A stretch of DNA of 58,467 bases from contig CAYJLW010000017.1 of NCBI GenBank assembly GCA_964370965.1, positions 1-58,467 on the forward strand. The letters run 5' to 3'. This document shows, piece after piece, positions 1-9,320 of the stretch. Within the stretch, counting starts at the first letter, position 1; every line of letters begins with the position of its first letter. The notes under the pieces are model-generated. The model was not told the DNA's origin. It was given only the letters and a program-made list of their open reading frames with translations, and did no database searches. Source of the DNA: CAYJLW01 sp964370965. Its GTDB lineage: Bacteria > Actinomycetota > Acidimicrobiia > UBA2766. The translations under genes and the position numbers were made by a program.

Positions 1-60
1 CCGGCCTGCCAGACCCGCCAACGGGCCGTGCACCACAACAACAGGCACCCGCTTCGCCAT
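1..60 (-). CDS. Unidentified gene, 5' end only
   Basis: An ATG at position 60 on the minus strand follows a GAGGAGG ribosome-binding site at about 8 nt and opens a frame that runs off the window. The 20 visible codons read MAKRVPVVVVHGPLAGLAGR. A hydrophobic strand followed by a Gly-rich turn would suit a Rossmann-type or alpha/beta-hydrolase N-terminus, but this is too short to assign. The gene starts 13 nt after the stop of the HNH gene and may be cotranscribed with it. Confidence 0.4.
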   Translation of the reverse strand, partial: MAKRVPVVVVHGPLAGLAGR

Positions 61-73
61 CGCTCCTCCTCGC

Positions 74-1114
74 TCACACGGAGCAAGGAGCGTGGATCAG
101 ACCACACGTCGTGAGGAGGTTGTCTAGGTCTGTGGGGCCGCCGTGGGCCCAGTGCATGATGTGGTGGTTGTGCAGGAGGCGGGTGGAGCCGCAGCCGGGG
201 AAGCGGCAGCTCCGGTCGCGGCGGCGGACCTGGCGGGCGAGCCAGGCGGGGACGGTGCGCCGGCGCCGGCCTACGCCGAGGGGGCGGCCGTGGGGGTCGT
301 CGATGCAGGCTTCGAGTTGGGCGTCGCAGGTGAGACGCCGGGCGGTCTCGACGCTGATGGGGGCGTCCACCGGGCTGACGATCTCGGCCCCGCCGGGCCC
401 GTCGCCGGCGAGGGCGGCGGCATCGACGTGGACGACGACTGTGGCCCGGGGGGCGTCGCAGCCTCCGGTGGCGGCCCCGGCGCCCACGAGGTCGACGAGG
501 GCGTCGGCGAGGCGGGATTCGTGCGGTGCCCACACACCGGTGTCGGGGTCGGGCCCGGCGGTCTCGGCGGCGGCTTCGAGGGCGCCGACGACCGTGGCGC
601 CCTCGTCGGGGGTGAGGCGCCCGGCGATGTGTACCCAGGAGTGTTCGTCGTCGACCCACCAGCGCAGGCCTCGTCGCCGGTGGGCCTCGGCGGCCTCCTC
701 GTCTGTCACGACCTTCGCCTTGCGGGCGGCGCCCCGCAGTTGGGCGAGGGTGAGGCCGGGGGCGTCGGCGGCGAGAAGGGCGTCGTTGTGGGGGGTGGCG
801 AAGTGCACGAGGGCGCGCACCTGGTCCCAGGAGAGGCGGCCCTCTTCGTAGGCGTCGGCGATGGCGGGGAGGTCGTCGAGGCGCCGGGCCGCCCGGGTCA
901 TCTCCGCGGCGTGCGCGTGGGTGCAGCCCGCCACCCCGGCGAGCCATTCGGGCATGCTGCGGGCCCCGTCGACCCGGTAGCCCTCGCGGCGTTCGTAGGC
1001 GGCGACGTAGGCGAGGAGGATGCGCTCGGTACGGGCCTTCATCGCACAGAGCTGGGCGATCCCCTCACTGAGAACGTCCAGCGGGCACGTGTCGAGTGCT
1101 TCCTGATCGAACAT
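74..1114 (-). CDS. DUF222/HNH endonuclease family protein, truncated in the HNH motif
   Basis: The 346-residue protein has the all-alpha DUF222 region (roughly residues 10-250), then a basic linker and the start of an HNH nuclease motif near residue 300 (CRFPGC, then HNHHIMHWAHGGPTDLDN). In the family, DN is followed by LxxLCxxHH, which supplies the last zinc and metal ligands. Here the frame reads LLTTCGLIHAPCSV and stops, so the second His pair is missing. DUF222-HNH proteins are abundant, often multicopy and mobile-like in actinobacteria. This copy is probably catalytically dead, or was truncated by a small indel. The start is the ATG at 1114. Confidence 0.85.
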   Translation of the reverse strand: MFDQEALDTCPLDVLSEGIAQLCAMKARTERILLAYVAAYERREGYRVDGARSMPEWLAGVAGCTHAHAAEMTRAARRLDDLPAIADAYEEGRLSWDQVRALVHFATPHNDALLAADAPGLTLAQLRGAARKAKVVTDEEAAEAHRRRGLRWWVDDEHSWVHIAGRLTPDEGATVVGALEAAAETAGPDPDTGVWAPHESRLADALVDLVGAGAATGGCDAPRATVVVHVDAAALAGDGPGGAEIVSPVDAPISVETARRLTCDAQLEACIDDPHGRPLGVGRRRRTVPAWLARQVRRRDRSCRFPGCGSTRLLHNHHIMHWAHGGPTDLDNLLTTCGLIHAPCSV

Positions 1115-1252
1115 ATGTTCACCCTACCGGCCAGGTACGACAGAAACCGGTGTTGGGGGCGGGGGCCGGAAGGAAGATCTGGGAGGGCCTCCGGGCCTCG
1201 CGCCAGCCCGATTGGCGGGACTCCGGCAGACCTGATCGACTCGGTGCTCACG

Positions 1253-2644
1253 TCACACGACCATGTCGGCCGGCGTGAAGACCCGCAGTTCGGGACGCTG
1301 CGCCAGGATCTCCTGGGCGACGCCGCCCCGACACCAGAGCGCAAGGTGGGCGCCACGAGAGCGGTCGCCCGCCGCCTTCAAGTTCTGTAGGAACCGTGTC
1401 CAGTCGCTGCGCCCGAACCGCGCCGTCCACTTCGCCTCGCCAACCAGATGCCACCGGCTCCCGACCATCCCCACGACGTCCAGCTCGACCTGCAGAGGTC
1501 GGTCCGTCCACCACTTGCCGACCACGAGATCCTCCGGCAGTTCACGCTGCCGGACGAGGCGGGCTGCGTGGCGCCGTGCGAGGTCCTCGAACGTGGAGCC
1601 GAGGAGCTGGGGCCAAGACCGTTGCAGAGCGCGTCGGAGCGCTGGAGCGCCCTGACCGGCGTCGATGAGGGGGAGGTCCCGCTCGATCACGGAGAACCAG
1701 AAGCGGAGGTACCCGTCGTCGAGAGAGAAGCGCCTGAGTCTGGCCATGGTCTCGCCGATCGGCATCGTCTCCCTCACGAATCCGGCAGCCACCAGCGTGC
1801 TGAGTGTGCGATCGGCACGTTGGCCGCTCCGACTGTCGATCTCCTGTCGTCGCGACGCTCCCCGACCCACTGCGATCAGCGTTCGCCGGAGGCCGACGGT
1901 GTCGGTGATGTCGAGGAGCAGGGTGGAGGCGTTCGCGACCAGAGGTGCGAACGGATCCGCAGCCAGGCGCGTGAGGTTGGCCTCGGCATCGACGCCGGCA
2001 TCCCATCGCTGCAGCAGGAGGGGGTAGCCGCCGCAGGCAGCGAACGCCTCGATGCTGCGCTCGGGGTTGCCGCCCTTGCCGAGGAAGCGATGTGTCGTGG
2101 GTAGGTCGAACGGGTCCAGACGTATGACGTCGTCGGGGCGCTCGAAGAGGGCGCCCTGGCTGGAGATCAGCCCGGTCATCGTCGAGATGGCCGATCCCGC
2201 AATGACGAGAAGGAGCTTGCACGGCCGGCCGAGGTGACGAGCCCGGTCCCAGGCGCGTTGCAGGATGCTCGGCCACGCCTCGTTGCCCTCGACGAGGTAC
2301 GGGACTTCGTCGAGGGCCAAGACGACGGGGACCTCAGTGGCCAGGTCGACCAGGGCGTCGAAGAGCTCACCCCACGTCGTCGGAGCCGGATAGAGGGGCG
2401 CTCCGACCTCTTGCAGAGACAGAAGAACCTGCGCGACCTCCTGTCGGTCTGGGAGTCGGGACGCTGCGCAGTAGGCGGCGGCGCCGTCGACGCGGGCGAG
2501 GAAGTGGTGGATGAGATAGGTCTTGCCCACTCGTCGCCGCCCGAAGAGGACGACCATCTGGGGTGTGCCCTGTAGCGCACGCTCCGCGGCGGTGCTGAGG
2601 CGATCCAGTTCCGAGTCGCGGCCGTGGATCTCAGAGGCAGTCAT
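1253..2644 (-). CDS. AAA ATPase with C-terminal DUF234-like nuclease domain
   Basis: The 463-residue protein has a P-loop GRRRVGKT (residues 35-42), a Walker B strand VVLALDEVPYLV near residue 110, winged-helix sequence in the middle, and a C-terminal ELDVVG...VGEAKW segment near residue 390. The last matches the PD-(D/E)XK-like pattern of archaeal-type ATPases with a DUF234 tail. Such ATPases are of uncertain function and are common near mobile or defence genes. The frame extends upstream, but the domain starts right after the ATG at 2644, so that start is preferred. The gene is divergent from the cas operon and shares its 205-bp promoter region. A functional link to CRISPR is only positional. 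Confidence 0.8.
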   Translation of the reverse strand: MTASEIHGRDSELDRLSTAAERALQGTPQMVVLFGRRRVGKTYLIHHFLARVDGAAAYCAASRLPDRQEVAQVLLSLQEVGAPLYPAPTTWGELFDALVDLATEVPVVLALDEVPYLVEGNEAWPSILQRAWDRARHLGRPCKLLLVIAGSAISTMTGLISSQGALFERPDDVIRLDPFDLPTTHRFLGKGGNPERSIEAFAACGGYPLLLQRWDAGVDAEANLTRLAADPFAPLVANASTLLLDITDTVGLRRTLIAVGRGASRRQEIDSRSGQRADRTLSTLVAAGFVRETMPIGETMARLRRFSLDDGYLRFWFSVIERDLPLIDAGQGAPALRRALQRSWPQLLGSTFEDLARRHAARLVRQRELPEDLVVGKWWTDRPLQVELDVVGMVGSRWHLVGEAKWTARFGRSDWTRFLQNLKAAGDRSRGAHLALWCRGGVAQEILAQRPELRVFTPADMVV

Positions 2645-2678
2645 CGGCCCAATACCCACGGCGCGTGGAAATATGGTG

Positions 2679-2706
2679 TTGCGAAAGTCAACCAACAATG
2701 TATAAT
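2679..2706 (+). promoter_or_regulatory. Putative cas operon promoter
   Basis: A consensus TATAAT at 2701-2706 is preceded by TTGCGA at 2679-2684 with 16 bp between them. The surrounding DNA is distinctly AT-richer than the window. Transcription would begin near 2713 and give a leader of about 137 nt before csb1. Confidence 0.55.
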
Positions 2707-2744
2707 CGCCTCGCGGTCGGCTTCTTTGCGGCATTGTCGGTTGA
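2688..2744. repeat. 13-bp imperfect inverted repeat next to the cas promoter -10 box
   Basis: TCAACCAACAATG at 2688-2700 and CATTGTCGGTTGA at 2732-2744 are inverted copies with one mismatch in 13. The 31-bp spacer between them begins exactly with TATAAT. The arms lie upstream of the -10 box and across the start-site region, which suits an operator bound by a dimeric repressor or a looped pair of sites. No regulator gene was recognised nearby. Confidence 0.5.
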
Positions 2745-2849
2745 TCTGGGGTCGGTAGGACCTCGAATCGATTCCCGGCCGCACAAATACGTCGCACATG
2801 GCGTTCATACTGGCCGGGACATGCGACGGAAACGAGCGGGAGGCCGAGA

Positions 2850-4049
2850 GTGAGCGACATCACCACCCTGTACGAGCGGTTGCGCGAGGGAGTCGCGCTC
2901 CGCAGCGATGACGCCGGCATCCGCATCGTGGCGGAGTACGAACCGGCGGGCGGGCCGGGAACAAAGGTCTTCCCTCCTACCTATCCCGACGGCGGATACC
3001 TGATTGAAGATCGGTACGACGAGGAGGGCAGGACGCGGGAAGTCGTGATTCTCGACTCCTTCCAGTCCCAGGCGAACCGCTGCGAAGACGCGTTGCTCGC
3101 GGAGATCGACGACGGGAACCTCTCACTCCCGCTTCTCGAGACGGCCGCGAAGGTACACGGCGCCGAGTTCCGGGTGACCAGCCTCGGTGCCCCCCACCGT
3201 TGGCCGGATGGCTACTTTCGGAAGAGCTGCGACGCTGCCGGTGTGTTTTTCGACGAAACGAAGGCCGGTCAAGCGCTCCTCGCCGCTGCTCCTTCGAACG
3301 CGCGGTCGCTCTTCGAGCATGTGCCGAGCGACCTCGTCTTTGGATATTGGATCAGCTACCCAGGCACCAAGGACAGGGAAGTGCGCCCTCGTGTCACGGG
3401 CGACAAGAGCGTGCGCCTAGCTCGCAGCTACACATCGGAACTGGTCGGGATGGACCCCAGAGTCGGGAAGAGGCAGGCCGTGCGGTTGGATCCCTACAAC
3501 CTCTCGGACGGCGGCGGCACTGACAAGGAGAAGGGCGACACGAATGAGGAGAAGACGGACCCGAAGTTGTCCGAGGTCGGTCTGGGCAACATCATCGCTG
3601 GCAAGAGGGGGGAGAAGCCGCCACCTCCCGGGGCAGCGATAGCGTTCGCACAGCGTCGGGCGTACCTGGGCTTCGCGCCGCTGGCTCGGCTGCGCTTCCC
3701 CACACCCGACGGCGATCGCCGCCCGGATGTCGATGCTGCCGGGCGGGCCGTCCTCGCCGCGCTGGGACTGTTGGCGGACCGCCTCGCCTTTGCCCGTCCG
3801 GAGCTGTTCCTCCGTTCGGGTTGTTCCCTCTTGCTGGGCTCCGAGAAGATCGCTTTCGTGGGAGCGGGCGGCCACAGCGACGAGATCTCCCTCGACCGCG
3901 GAAGCGCCCGCGATCTGTTCGACCATGCCGTCGCCCGGGCCGCGGACGCCGGGCTGGACTTCGCGACGGAACCTGTGTCCCTGCAGCCCGGTCCCGAGTT
4001 GACGTCACTCCTGGAGAAGCACTTCGCCCATCTGTCTGCAGAGGACTGA
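2850..4049 (+). CDS. csb1: Type I-U/I-G CRISPR Cas7 subunit Csb1 (GSU0053 family)
   Basis: This is the backbone subunit that should coat the crRNA in the type I-U Cascade. The 399-residue protein carries the family hallmark around residues 69-78 (LDSFQSQANR) and a RAMP-type fold rich in Gly turns. A highly charged low-complexity insert lies near residues 217-240 (GGGTDKEKGDTNEEKTDPK), probably a surface loop. The GTG start at 2850 follows GGGAGG. It is the first gene of the cas operon, and csb2 begins 2 nt after its stop. Confidence 0.9.
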   Translation: MSDITTLYERLREGVALRSDDAGIRIVAEYEPAGGPGTKVFPPTYPDGGYLIEDRYDEEGRTREVVILDSFQSQANRCEDALLAEIDDGNLSLPLLETAAKVHGAEFRVTSLGAPHRWPDGYFRKSCDAAGVFFDETKAGQALLAAAPSNARSLFEHVPSDLVFGYWISYPGTKDREVRPRVTGDKSVRLARSYTSELVGMDPRVGKRQAVRLDPYNLSDGGGTDKEKGDTNEEKTDPKLSEVGLGNIIAGKRGEKPPPPGAAIAFAQRRAYLGFAPLARLRFPTPDGDRRPDVDAAGRAVLAALGLLADRLAFARPELFLRSGCSLLLGSEKIAFVGAGGHSDEISLDRGSARDLFDHAVARAADAGLDFATEPVSLQPGPELTSLLEKHFAHLSAED

Positions 4050-4051
4050 TC

Positions 4052-5443
4052 ATGGCGCTCGACGTGACGGTCGAGCTGGTCGGCAGCGGGTACGCGGCGG
4101 CCCGGCACGACGACGAACGCGCTCCGGAATGGCCGCCGCATCCGGCCCGGCTGTTCTGTGCGCTCGTCGATGCCGCCGGCGCTGGGGACCCCCTGCACGA
4201 CACAGCACTCCGCTGGCTCGAGGTCCAAGGGCCACCGGAGATCCTGGCGTCGCGACGAACCGACGTGCTGGACGGAGCGCTGCTGGAAGGCTTCGTCCCC
4301 ACCAACCAGCTTTCCAAGGCGACCGGGTCCACGCTCTACCCGGGGCGGACTAACGCTCCGACCATGCGCCCGTGGGCGCGATGTCATCCGAAGAACCCCC
4401 TGGTGATGTTCCGCTGGTCGGCGGAGGCGCCGACCGCAGTCCGCGCGAGTCTCGCGGACCTGTGCCGTCGTGTGGGGTATCTCGGGCGGTCCACGAGCCC
4501 GGCGATCCTGTCGGTCGGCGCCTCCGCCGAAGCGCCCGAAGCCCTTGCCGTCTGGCGGCCCCAGGCAGGTGGCGACGCGGACCTGTCCGTGCCCTACCCG
4601 GGCTACCTCGATGACCTCCGCGACGCCTACGAATCCGACGAATCCTCCTGGGAGGTGCCCCGCCACTGGGTCGGCTACGGCACGCGCTCGGAGGAAGCGG
4701 CCCCAGCGACGCCCTCAACTGGCCCGTACCGGGACTTCGTGGTCCTGCGCATGGGCGGCCGGCATCGGGTGAACGCCGCCCACGCCATCCACTTCACGTC
4801 GCAGCTCCGGCGCGCGGTGCAGTCCCAGGTCGACGGCGGGCCGCCCCGCCTTCACGGCCACGACGTGCGGGAGACGAACTGGCAGCAGGTGTCGTTCCTC
4901 GCCCTCCCGTTCGTCGGTCACGACCATGCCGACGGCCACATCGTGGGTCTCGGCGCCGCCCTGCCCGCAGAGCTCGCACCGGCCGAACGCAGGGAGGTTC
5001 TCCGAGGGATCTTGGCCGTGGAGGAGCTCCACGTGCCCCGCTTCGGTACGTTCCCGCTGGGCGATGTGGGCGAGGACACCCGCGTCGCCCTGCAGCAGGA
5101 GCACTGGGTGGGGCCGTCCCGGGTGTGGGCGAGCGCGGTTCCCGTCGTTCTGGACCGGTTTCCGAAGCGTCCCGGTGACACCGATGCCCTTGTCGCGCGG
5201 GCGTGCCGCCACGCCCAACTCCCGGAGCCAGCCCGTGTCGAGACCTCCCGGTTCCCGATCGTCCCCGGCGCCCCGATGCTGCGCTCGAACCAGCGTCGCC
5301 GGCGACCACAGGATCCCGCCCGACCGGCGATGCACGCCCGGATCGTCTTCTCCGAACCCGTGCGGGGTCCGGTCGTGCTGGGCAATCTCCGGCACCTGGG
5401 TCTGGGACTGTGCGTTCCACAGAACTCCGGGGCGGACACGTGA
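4052..5443 (+). CDS. csb2: Type I-U/I-G CRISPR Csb2 (Cas5-Cas6 type RAMP, GSU0054 family)
   Basis: Csb2 is the signature protein of type I-U. It is thought to combine the Cas5 role (binding the crRNA 5' end) with Cas6-like pre-crRNA processing. The 463 residues start at ATG 4052, 2 nt after csb1. An N-terminal RAMP-like region carries PEWPPHPARLFCAL. A central LPFVGHDHADGHIVGLG segment is typical of the family, and the C-terminal NLRHLGLGLCVP matches the Gly-rich loop of RAMP proteins. The array repeat hairpin is the expected substrate. The frame continues upstream of 4052 inside csb1, but family length and the RBS context favour this start. Confidence 0.9.
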   Translation: MALDVTVELVGSGYAAARHDDERAPEWPPHPARLFCALVDAAGAGDPLHDTALRWLEVQGPPEILASRRTDVLDGALLEGFVPTNQLSKATGSTLYPGRTNAPTMRPWARCHPKNPLVMFRWSAEAPTAVRASLADLCRRVGYLGRSTSPAILSVGASAEAPEALAVWRPQAGGDADLSVPYPGYLDDLRDAYESDESSWEVPRHWVGYGTRSEEAAPATPSTGPYRDFVVLRMGGRHRVNAAHAIHFTSQLRRAVQSQVDGGPPRLHGHDVRETNWQQVSFLALPFVGHDHADGHIVGLGAALPAELAPAERREVLRGILAVEELHVPRFGTFPLGDVGEDTRVALQQEHWVGPSRVWASAVPVVLDRFPKRPGDTDALVARACRHAQLPEPARVETSRFPIVPGAPMLRSNQRRRRPQDPARPAMHARIVFSEPVRGPVVLGNLRHLGLGLCVPQNSGADT

Positions 5444-8394
5444 GTTCGCCAGGGGTGGCATTCACGGATTTCGTCCGAGCCGTGCATGGACGCGAGCCTT
5501 TCCCGTGGCAGGAGCGGCTCGCCAACCGGATTGCGGCGGAGGGGTGGCCCGACGGGATCGACGTCCCCACGGGTCTCGGGAAGACCTCCGTCCTCGACGT
5601 GTTCGTGTACTCCCTGGCGGCCCAGGCAGACCAGCCCGCACAAGTACGAAGCGCGCCCACACGGGCTGTGTTCTGCATCGACCGCCGGGTCGTCGTTGAT
5701 CATGCATACGAACACGCCGAGCGGATAGCGGCAGCCCTCAGGCAGCCGCAAGATCCCGCGACGCGATGGGCGGCGGAGCGCCTCGCGTCACTGGCGGACT
5801 CCTCCCCGGACTTCGAGCAGCCGCCCCTGTCGGTGGTGCGGATGCGCGGGGGTGTGACATGGTCTTGGCGGTGGCTCCGTCAACCCGATCAACCGGCTGT
5901 CGTGGTCGGCACAGTCGATCAGTTCGGGAGCCGCCTCCTGTTCCGTGGCTACGGTGTCGGGCCACGCGTCCGGCCGATCGACGCGGCGCTCGTAGGCACC
6001 GACACCGTGGTGTTCCTGGACGAGGCGCACCTCTCCACCGCTCTCGTCGAGACGGTTCGCACGGTCAACGCTCTCGAGGCTCGGGCCGAGGTGCCCGTGC
6101 TCGCGCAGCGGCGGCCCCGGACGGTGACGATGACCGCCACCCCAGCGGTGCTGCAGGAGGACGTTCACCCCTTCGCCGTGGAGCAGGACGACCTCGACCA
6201 CGAGGTGGCGTCGAGGCGGCTCACAGCAGCGAAGCGCGCCCGGCTCGTCGATCTGACCGAGTTTGGGCGCGGCAAGCTCGCCAAGTTCCCCGAGCGTTTC
6301 GCCGACGTCGTCGCCGCAGTTGCCGCCCGCCCGGGTGTCTCGGTGCTCCTGGCCGTGGCGAACACGGTCGGCGCAGCGCGCGAGATCCATTCGCGACTGG
6401 ACGGCGGCGACCACGATGTCGTCCTCATGATCGGCCGGGCGCGAGAGTTCGACCGCGAAGCCTCGCGATGGGCATGGTGGGAACGTGCCAATCTCGGCTG
6501 GCGGGAGCGCGGGACACCGGAGCGGACTCTCGTGGTCGTGGCCACGCAGACCGTCGAGGTGGGCGCCGACCTGGACGTGGACGCCCTGGTGACCGAGGCG
6601 GCACCCATCGACTGCCTCGTCCAGCGATTCGGTCGCGTGGACAGGGATGGCCGCCTCGGCGAGACGAACTCCGTCGTCCTGCATGCGGCGGCGCGCCACA
6701 GGGCGGACCCCGTGTACGGCGATGTGACTGAGCGGGCGTGGGAGTGGCTCGATGCCGAGGCCGGCGGTGCAACGACCGTGTCGACTGCCAAGCAGGCGGC
6801 CGCTCTGGACCTGTCGGGACCGTTCGTCGACTTCGGACCGATCGCTCTGCGCGAGCGAATCGAGACGGCACCCGATCCAAGACTCCTCGTGGCCGAGGCC
6901 CAACCAGGCCCGTTGCCGATGGATGTGCATCTGGACGTGTGGGCACGCACCTCACCCGCTCCGGTGCCGGACCAGGCCGTCGCCCCCTTCCTTCATGGTG
7001 TCGGCACAGGCACGGACGACGTCGAGATCCTGTGGCGGGCTGGCCTGCGGCAGGCAATCAACGACCTTGGGCCGGTCCCGCCTGCAGCGGGCGAGTGTGT
7101 GCAGGTCTCGATCGGACAGGCGCGACGCTTCCTGGCGGGAGTGCCCGACAGGCTCGAGATCGCCGACATTGAATCCGCCGTCGATGAGCCCGACGTCTCC
7201 GTCGACACAGGCGAGGACCGCGCCTTCGTCTATGTCGGCCCCGACCAGGAGCCTCGTCCGGTGAGCGGTCCCAGGGACATCCGCCCAGGGGACGTTCTCG
7301 TCGTGGACTCAGCGGTCGGGGGACTCGACAGGTGGGGATGGACCGGGACCCCTGGCGGCGGAGCAGTGCGGGACATCGGGGATCTGGTTGCCCGGGGTCG
7401 GGGCCCTCGAACGCGACGCCTGGCGCGCTTGACCAAAGCAGTTGTGGCCTCGGTGGTCGGGAAGGAGAACGGCCCCGAGGCCCTCGGAAGCGAATGGGAG
7501 CGCTTGTGCAACCGCTTGAAGGACGAGGATGATCCACCGGGCGATGCGGAACTTCGAGTCCTGGCCAACGCAGTGTTGGAACGCCTCCATGATGCCGTGG
7601 CGGACGACGATCCCCTGGCAGATGTGATCCGCGCCCACTACCGGGACTTCATCGTCGGCAAGGTGACGCTCCTGCCGTCAGGGTCAGGGGTGTTGGTGGA
7701 GCAGCGCGGCCCCACGACACTCGACGTCGCCGACGACTCCTCGGCATCGGGTTCCTCAGCCCTGGGCGGGTCATCGGTCCGTCTCGCCGACCACGTCCGG
7801 AACGTGGGCCAGCGCGCCGCTGCCTTCGCTACGAACATCGGTCTTTCGGACGGCCTTGTCGCAACCCTTCGCGCTGCCGGTCGCATGCACGATCTCGGCA
7901 AGGCCGATGTGCGTTTCCAGGCCATGCTCCGTGGTGGCGATCGTCTCCGCGCCGAGGTCAACTCCGGGTTCGAGATGCTCCTGGCGAAGTCAGGGATGAA
8001 CCCAGCGAATCGCCGGGCGTGGCGGGCTGCAGCCCAGCAATCCGGCTGGCCTCAGCGGATGAGGCACGAAGCGGTGTCGGTGGCGTTGCTCCGCGAGCTT
8101 CCCCAGGGCTGGGCGGGCGAAGGCGTCGATGGCGAACTCCTCGATCATCTCGTCGCCGCCCACCATGGGTGGGCACGCCCCTTGTTCCCGGCCATCGCCG
8201 ACACCGACCCGCAGGAGGTGGAAGTAGTCATCGACGGTCATGCCGCACGGGCCCTATCGGACGCCCTGTTGATCGACTGGTCGCAGCCGGCCCGATTCCA
8301 CCGTCTCTGCCGGCGCTACGGGTGGTGGGGCCTCGCGCTCGTCGAGACTGTCCTGCGTCTCGCCGACATGGCCGTGTCAGAGGAGGGATCATGA
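5440..8394 (+). CDS. cas3: CRISPR-associated helicase-nuclease Cas3, type I-U/I-G form
   Basis: This enzyme is recruited by Cascade to unwind and degrade the target strand. The 984-residue protein has the superfamily 2 helicase first: Walker A PTGLGKTS (residues 44-50), DEAH (194-197), TATP (232-235), and the motif V/VI region QTVEVGAD (370-377) and QRFGRVDR (395-402). The HD nuclease follows at the C-terminus, with HDLGK at 817-821 and further His residues after it. Helicase-then-HD is the arrangement of type I-U Cas3, the reverse of classical Cas3. The GTG start at 5440 overlaps the csb2 stop (GTGA). The upstream extension lacks helicase homology. Confidence 0.92.
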   Translation: MSSPGVAFTDFVRAVHGREPFPWQERLANRIAAEGWPDGIDVPTGLGKTSVLDVFVYSLAAQADQPAQVRSAPTRAVFCIDRRVVVDHAYEHAERIAAALRQPQDPATRWAAERLASLADSSPDFEQPPLSVVRMRGGVTWSWRWLRQPDQPAVVVGTVDQFGSRLLFRGYGVGPRVRPIDAALVGTDTVVFLDEAHLSTALVETVRTVNALEARAEVPVLAQRRPRTVTMTATPAVLQEDVHPFAVEQDDLDHEVASRRLTAAKRARLVDLTEFGRGKLAKFPERFADVVAAVAARPGVSVLLAVANTVGAAREIHSRLDGGDHDVVLMIGRAREFDREASRWAWWERANLGWRERGTPERTLVVVATQTVEVGADLDVDALVTEAAPIDCLVQRFGRVDRDGRLGETNSVVLHAAARHRADPVYGDVTERAWEWLDAEAGGATTVSTAKQAAALDLSGPFVDFGPIALRERIETAPDPRLLVAEAQPGPLPMDVHLDVWARTSPAPVPDQAVAPFLHGVGTGTDDVEILWRAGLRQAINDLGPVPPAAGECVQVSIGQARRFLAGVPDRLEIADIESAVDEPDVSVDTGEDRAFVYVGPDQEPRPVSGPRDIRPGDVLVVDSAVGGLDRWGWTGTPGGGAVRDIGDLVARGRGPRTRRLARLTKAVVASVVGKENGPEALGSEWERLCNRLKDEDDPPGDAELRVLANAVLERLHDAVADDDPLADVIRAHYRDFIVGKVTLLPSGSGVLVEQRGPTTLDVADDSSASGSSALGGSSVRLADHVRNVGQRAAAFATNIGLSDGLVATLRAAGRMHDLGKADVRFQAMLRGGDRLRAEVNSGFEMLLAKSGMNPANRRAWRAAAQQSGWPQRMRHEAVSVALLRELPQGWAGEGVDGELLDHLVAAHHGWARPLFPAIADTDPQEVEVVIDGHAARALSDALLIDWSQPARFHRLCRRYGWWGLALVETVLRLADMAVSEEGS

Positions 8395-9320
8395 GGATCG
8401 AGCTGCGCGCGCTCAGAGGGAACGACCCCCTCGGCTTCCTCGCCGCACTCGGTGTCGTGTGGCTTTGTGACCGGCAACTCGGGATCGCCTGCCGCCTCGG
8501 CTGGCCCGACGGCCCCGCGAACGCGGCCAGCCTGGACGCGGACGGCGTCGCCACCGTCGAGGACCTGGCAGAGCTGCTCCGAAGCGTGGCGGTCGAGACA
8601 CACGAGGCCGGGCGTCTCGTCCCGGGACTCGACGGCTTCCCACCCACCCAGGAGGGGGGGGGGAGCGACCCTGTTCGGAACCTGAGTCTCGACGAAGGTC
8701 GCGGCTACGCTCGAAGAGCACTTGAAAGGCCGACTGAGCCGTGGGGGGAGTGGGTCACGGCGGTCGCCAGTGTGGCGCCGATGCGTCTCGATAAGGGCAA
8801 GCTCAACCATTCAGCCTTCCTTGCCGGTCCAGGAACGGTTTGGCTGAGTCGCACCCTGAAGAAGCATCTGGACGCCGTGGTGTCGGACGCGGATGCTCTG
8901 CCTCGGGCACTCGGCCGATGGCGCAGGCGAACAATTGGCCTCACGGGTGCCTATCTCGACCATCGAGCGTTTCGGGACACCGGAACAACCCAACAGCTTG
9001 ACAAGGCAGTCCTGAACCGAGTCGAGATCGGCGCCACTTGGCTTGCCCTCATGGCTATGCCGTGGTTCCCGATGCGGGCTGACGAACAAGAGCGTGCGCC
9101 GTGCTGGCACGAGCGGCGGCGCTTCAGGTGGCCGGTGTGGTCTGAGGTGTCGGACCCAGATGCCGTTGCCGTGATTCTGGACCACCCGGCGGTTGCGTTT
9201 CCCGACCCCGCTGCGCTGGCTTCGCTCGGCGTGGACGCGGTCTACGAAGCCGAGCGTCGGGCCGGTTCGGACTCAGATGGTCCCCTCGGGGCTGCGCGGC
9301 GTCTGTGGCCTCATGGGTGA
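8391..9320 (+). CDS. Cas8u2-like subunit (GSU0052 / Cas3-extension family)
   Basis: The 309-residue protein starts at ATG 8391 in an ATGA overlap with cas3. The N-terminal LRALRGNDPLGFLAALGVVWL resembles the DPLxFLAALG motif that opens the small Cas8-like proteins of type I-U systems (GSU0052 family). The expected role is the large-subunit function in Cascade, namely PAM contact and R-loop support, but this is family-based inference. It is much shorter than the roughly 700-residue Csx17 proteins of other I-U variants. It sits between cas3 and the adaptation genes, as in related loci. Confidence 0.7.
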   Translation: MRIELRALRGNDPLGFLAALGVVWLCDRQLGIACRLGWPDGPANAASLDADGVATVEDLAELLRSVAVETHEAGRLVPGLDGFPPTQEGGGSDPVRNLSLDEGRGYARRALERPTEPWGEWVTAVASVAPMRLDKGKLNHSAFLAGPGTVWLSRTLKKHLDAVVSDADALPRALGRWRRRTIGLTGAYLDHRAFRDTGTTQQLDKAVLNRVEIGATWLALMAMPWFPMRADEQERAPCWHERRRFRWPVWSEVSDPDAVAVILDHPAVAFPDPAALASLGVDAVYEAERRAGSDSDGPLGAARRLWPHG

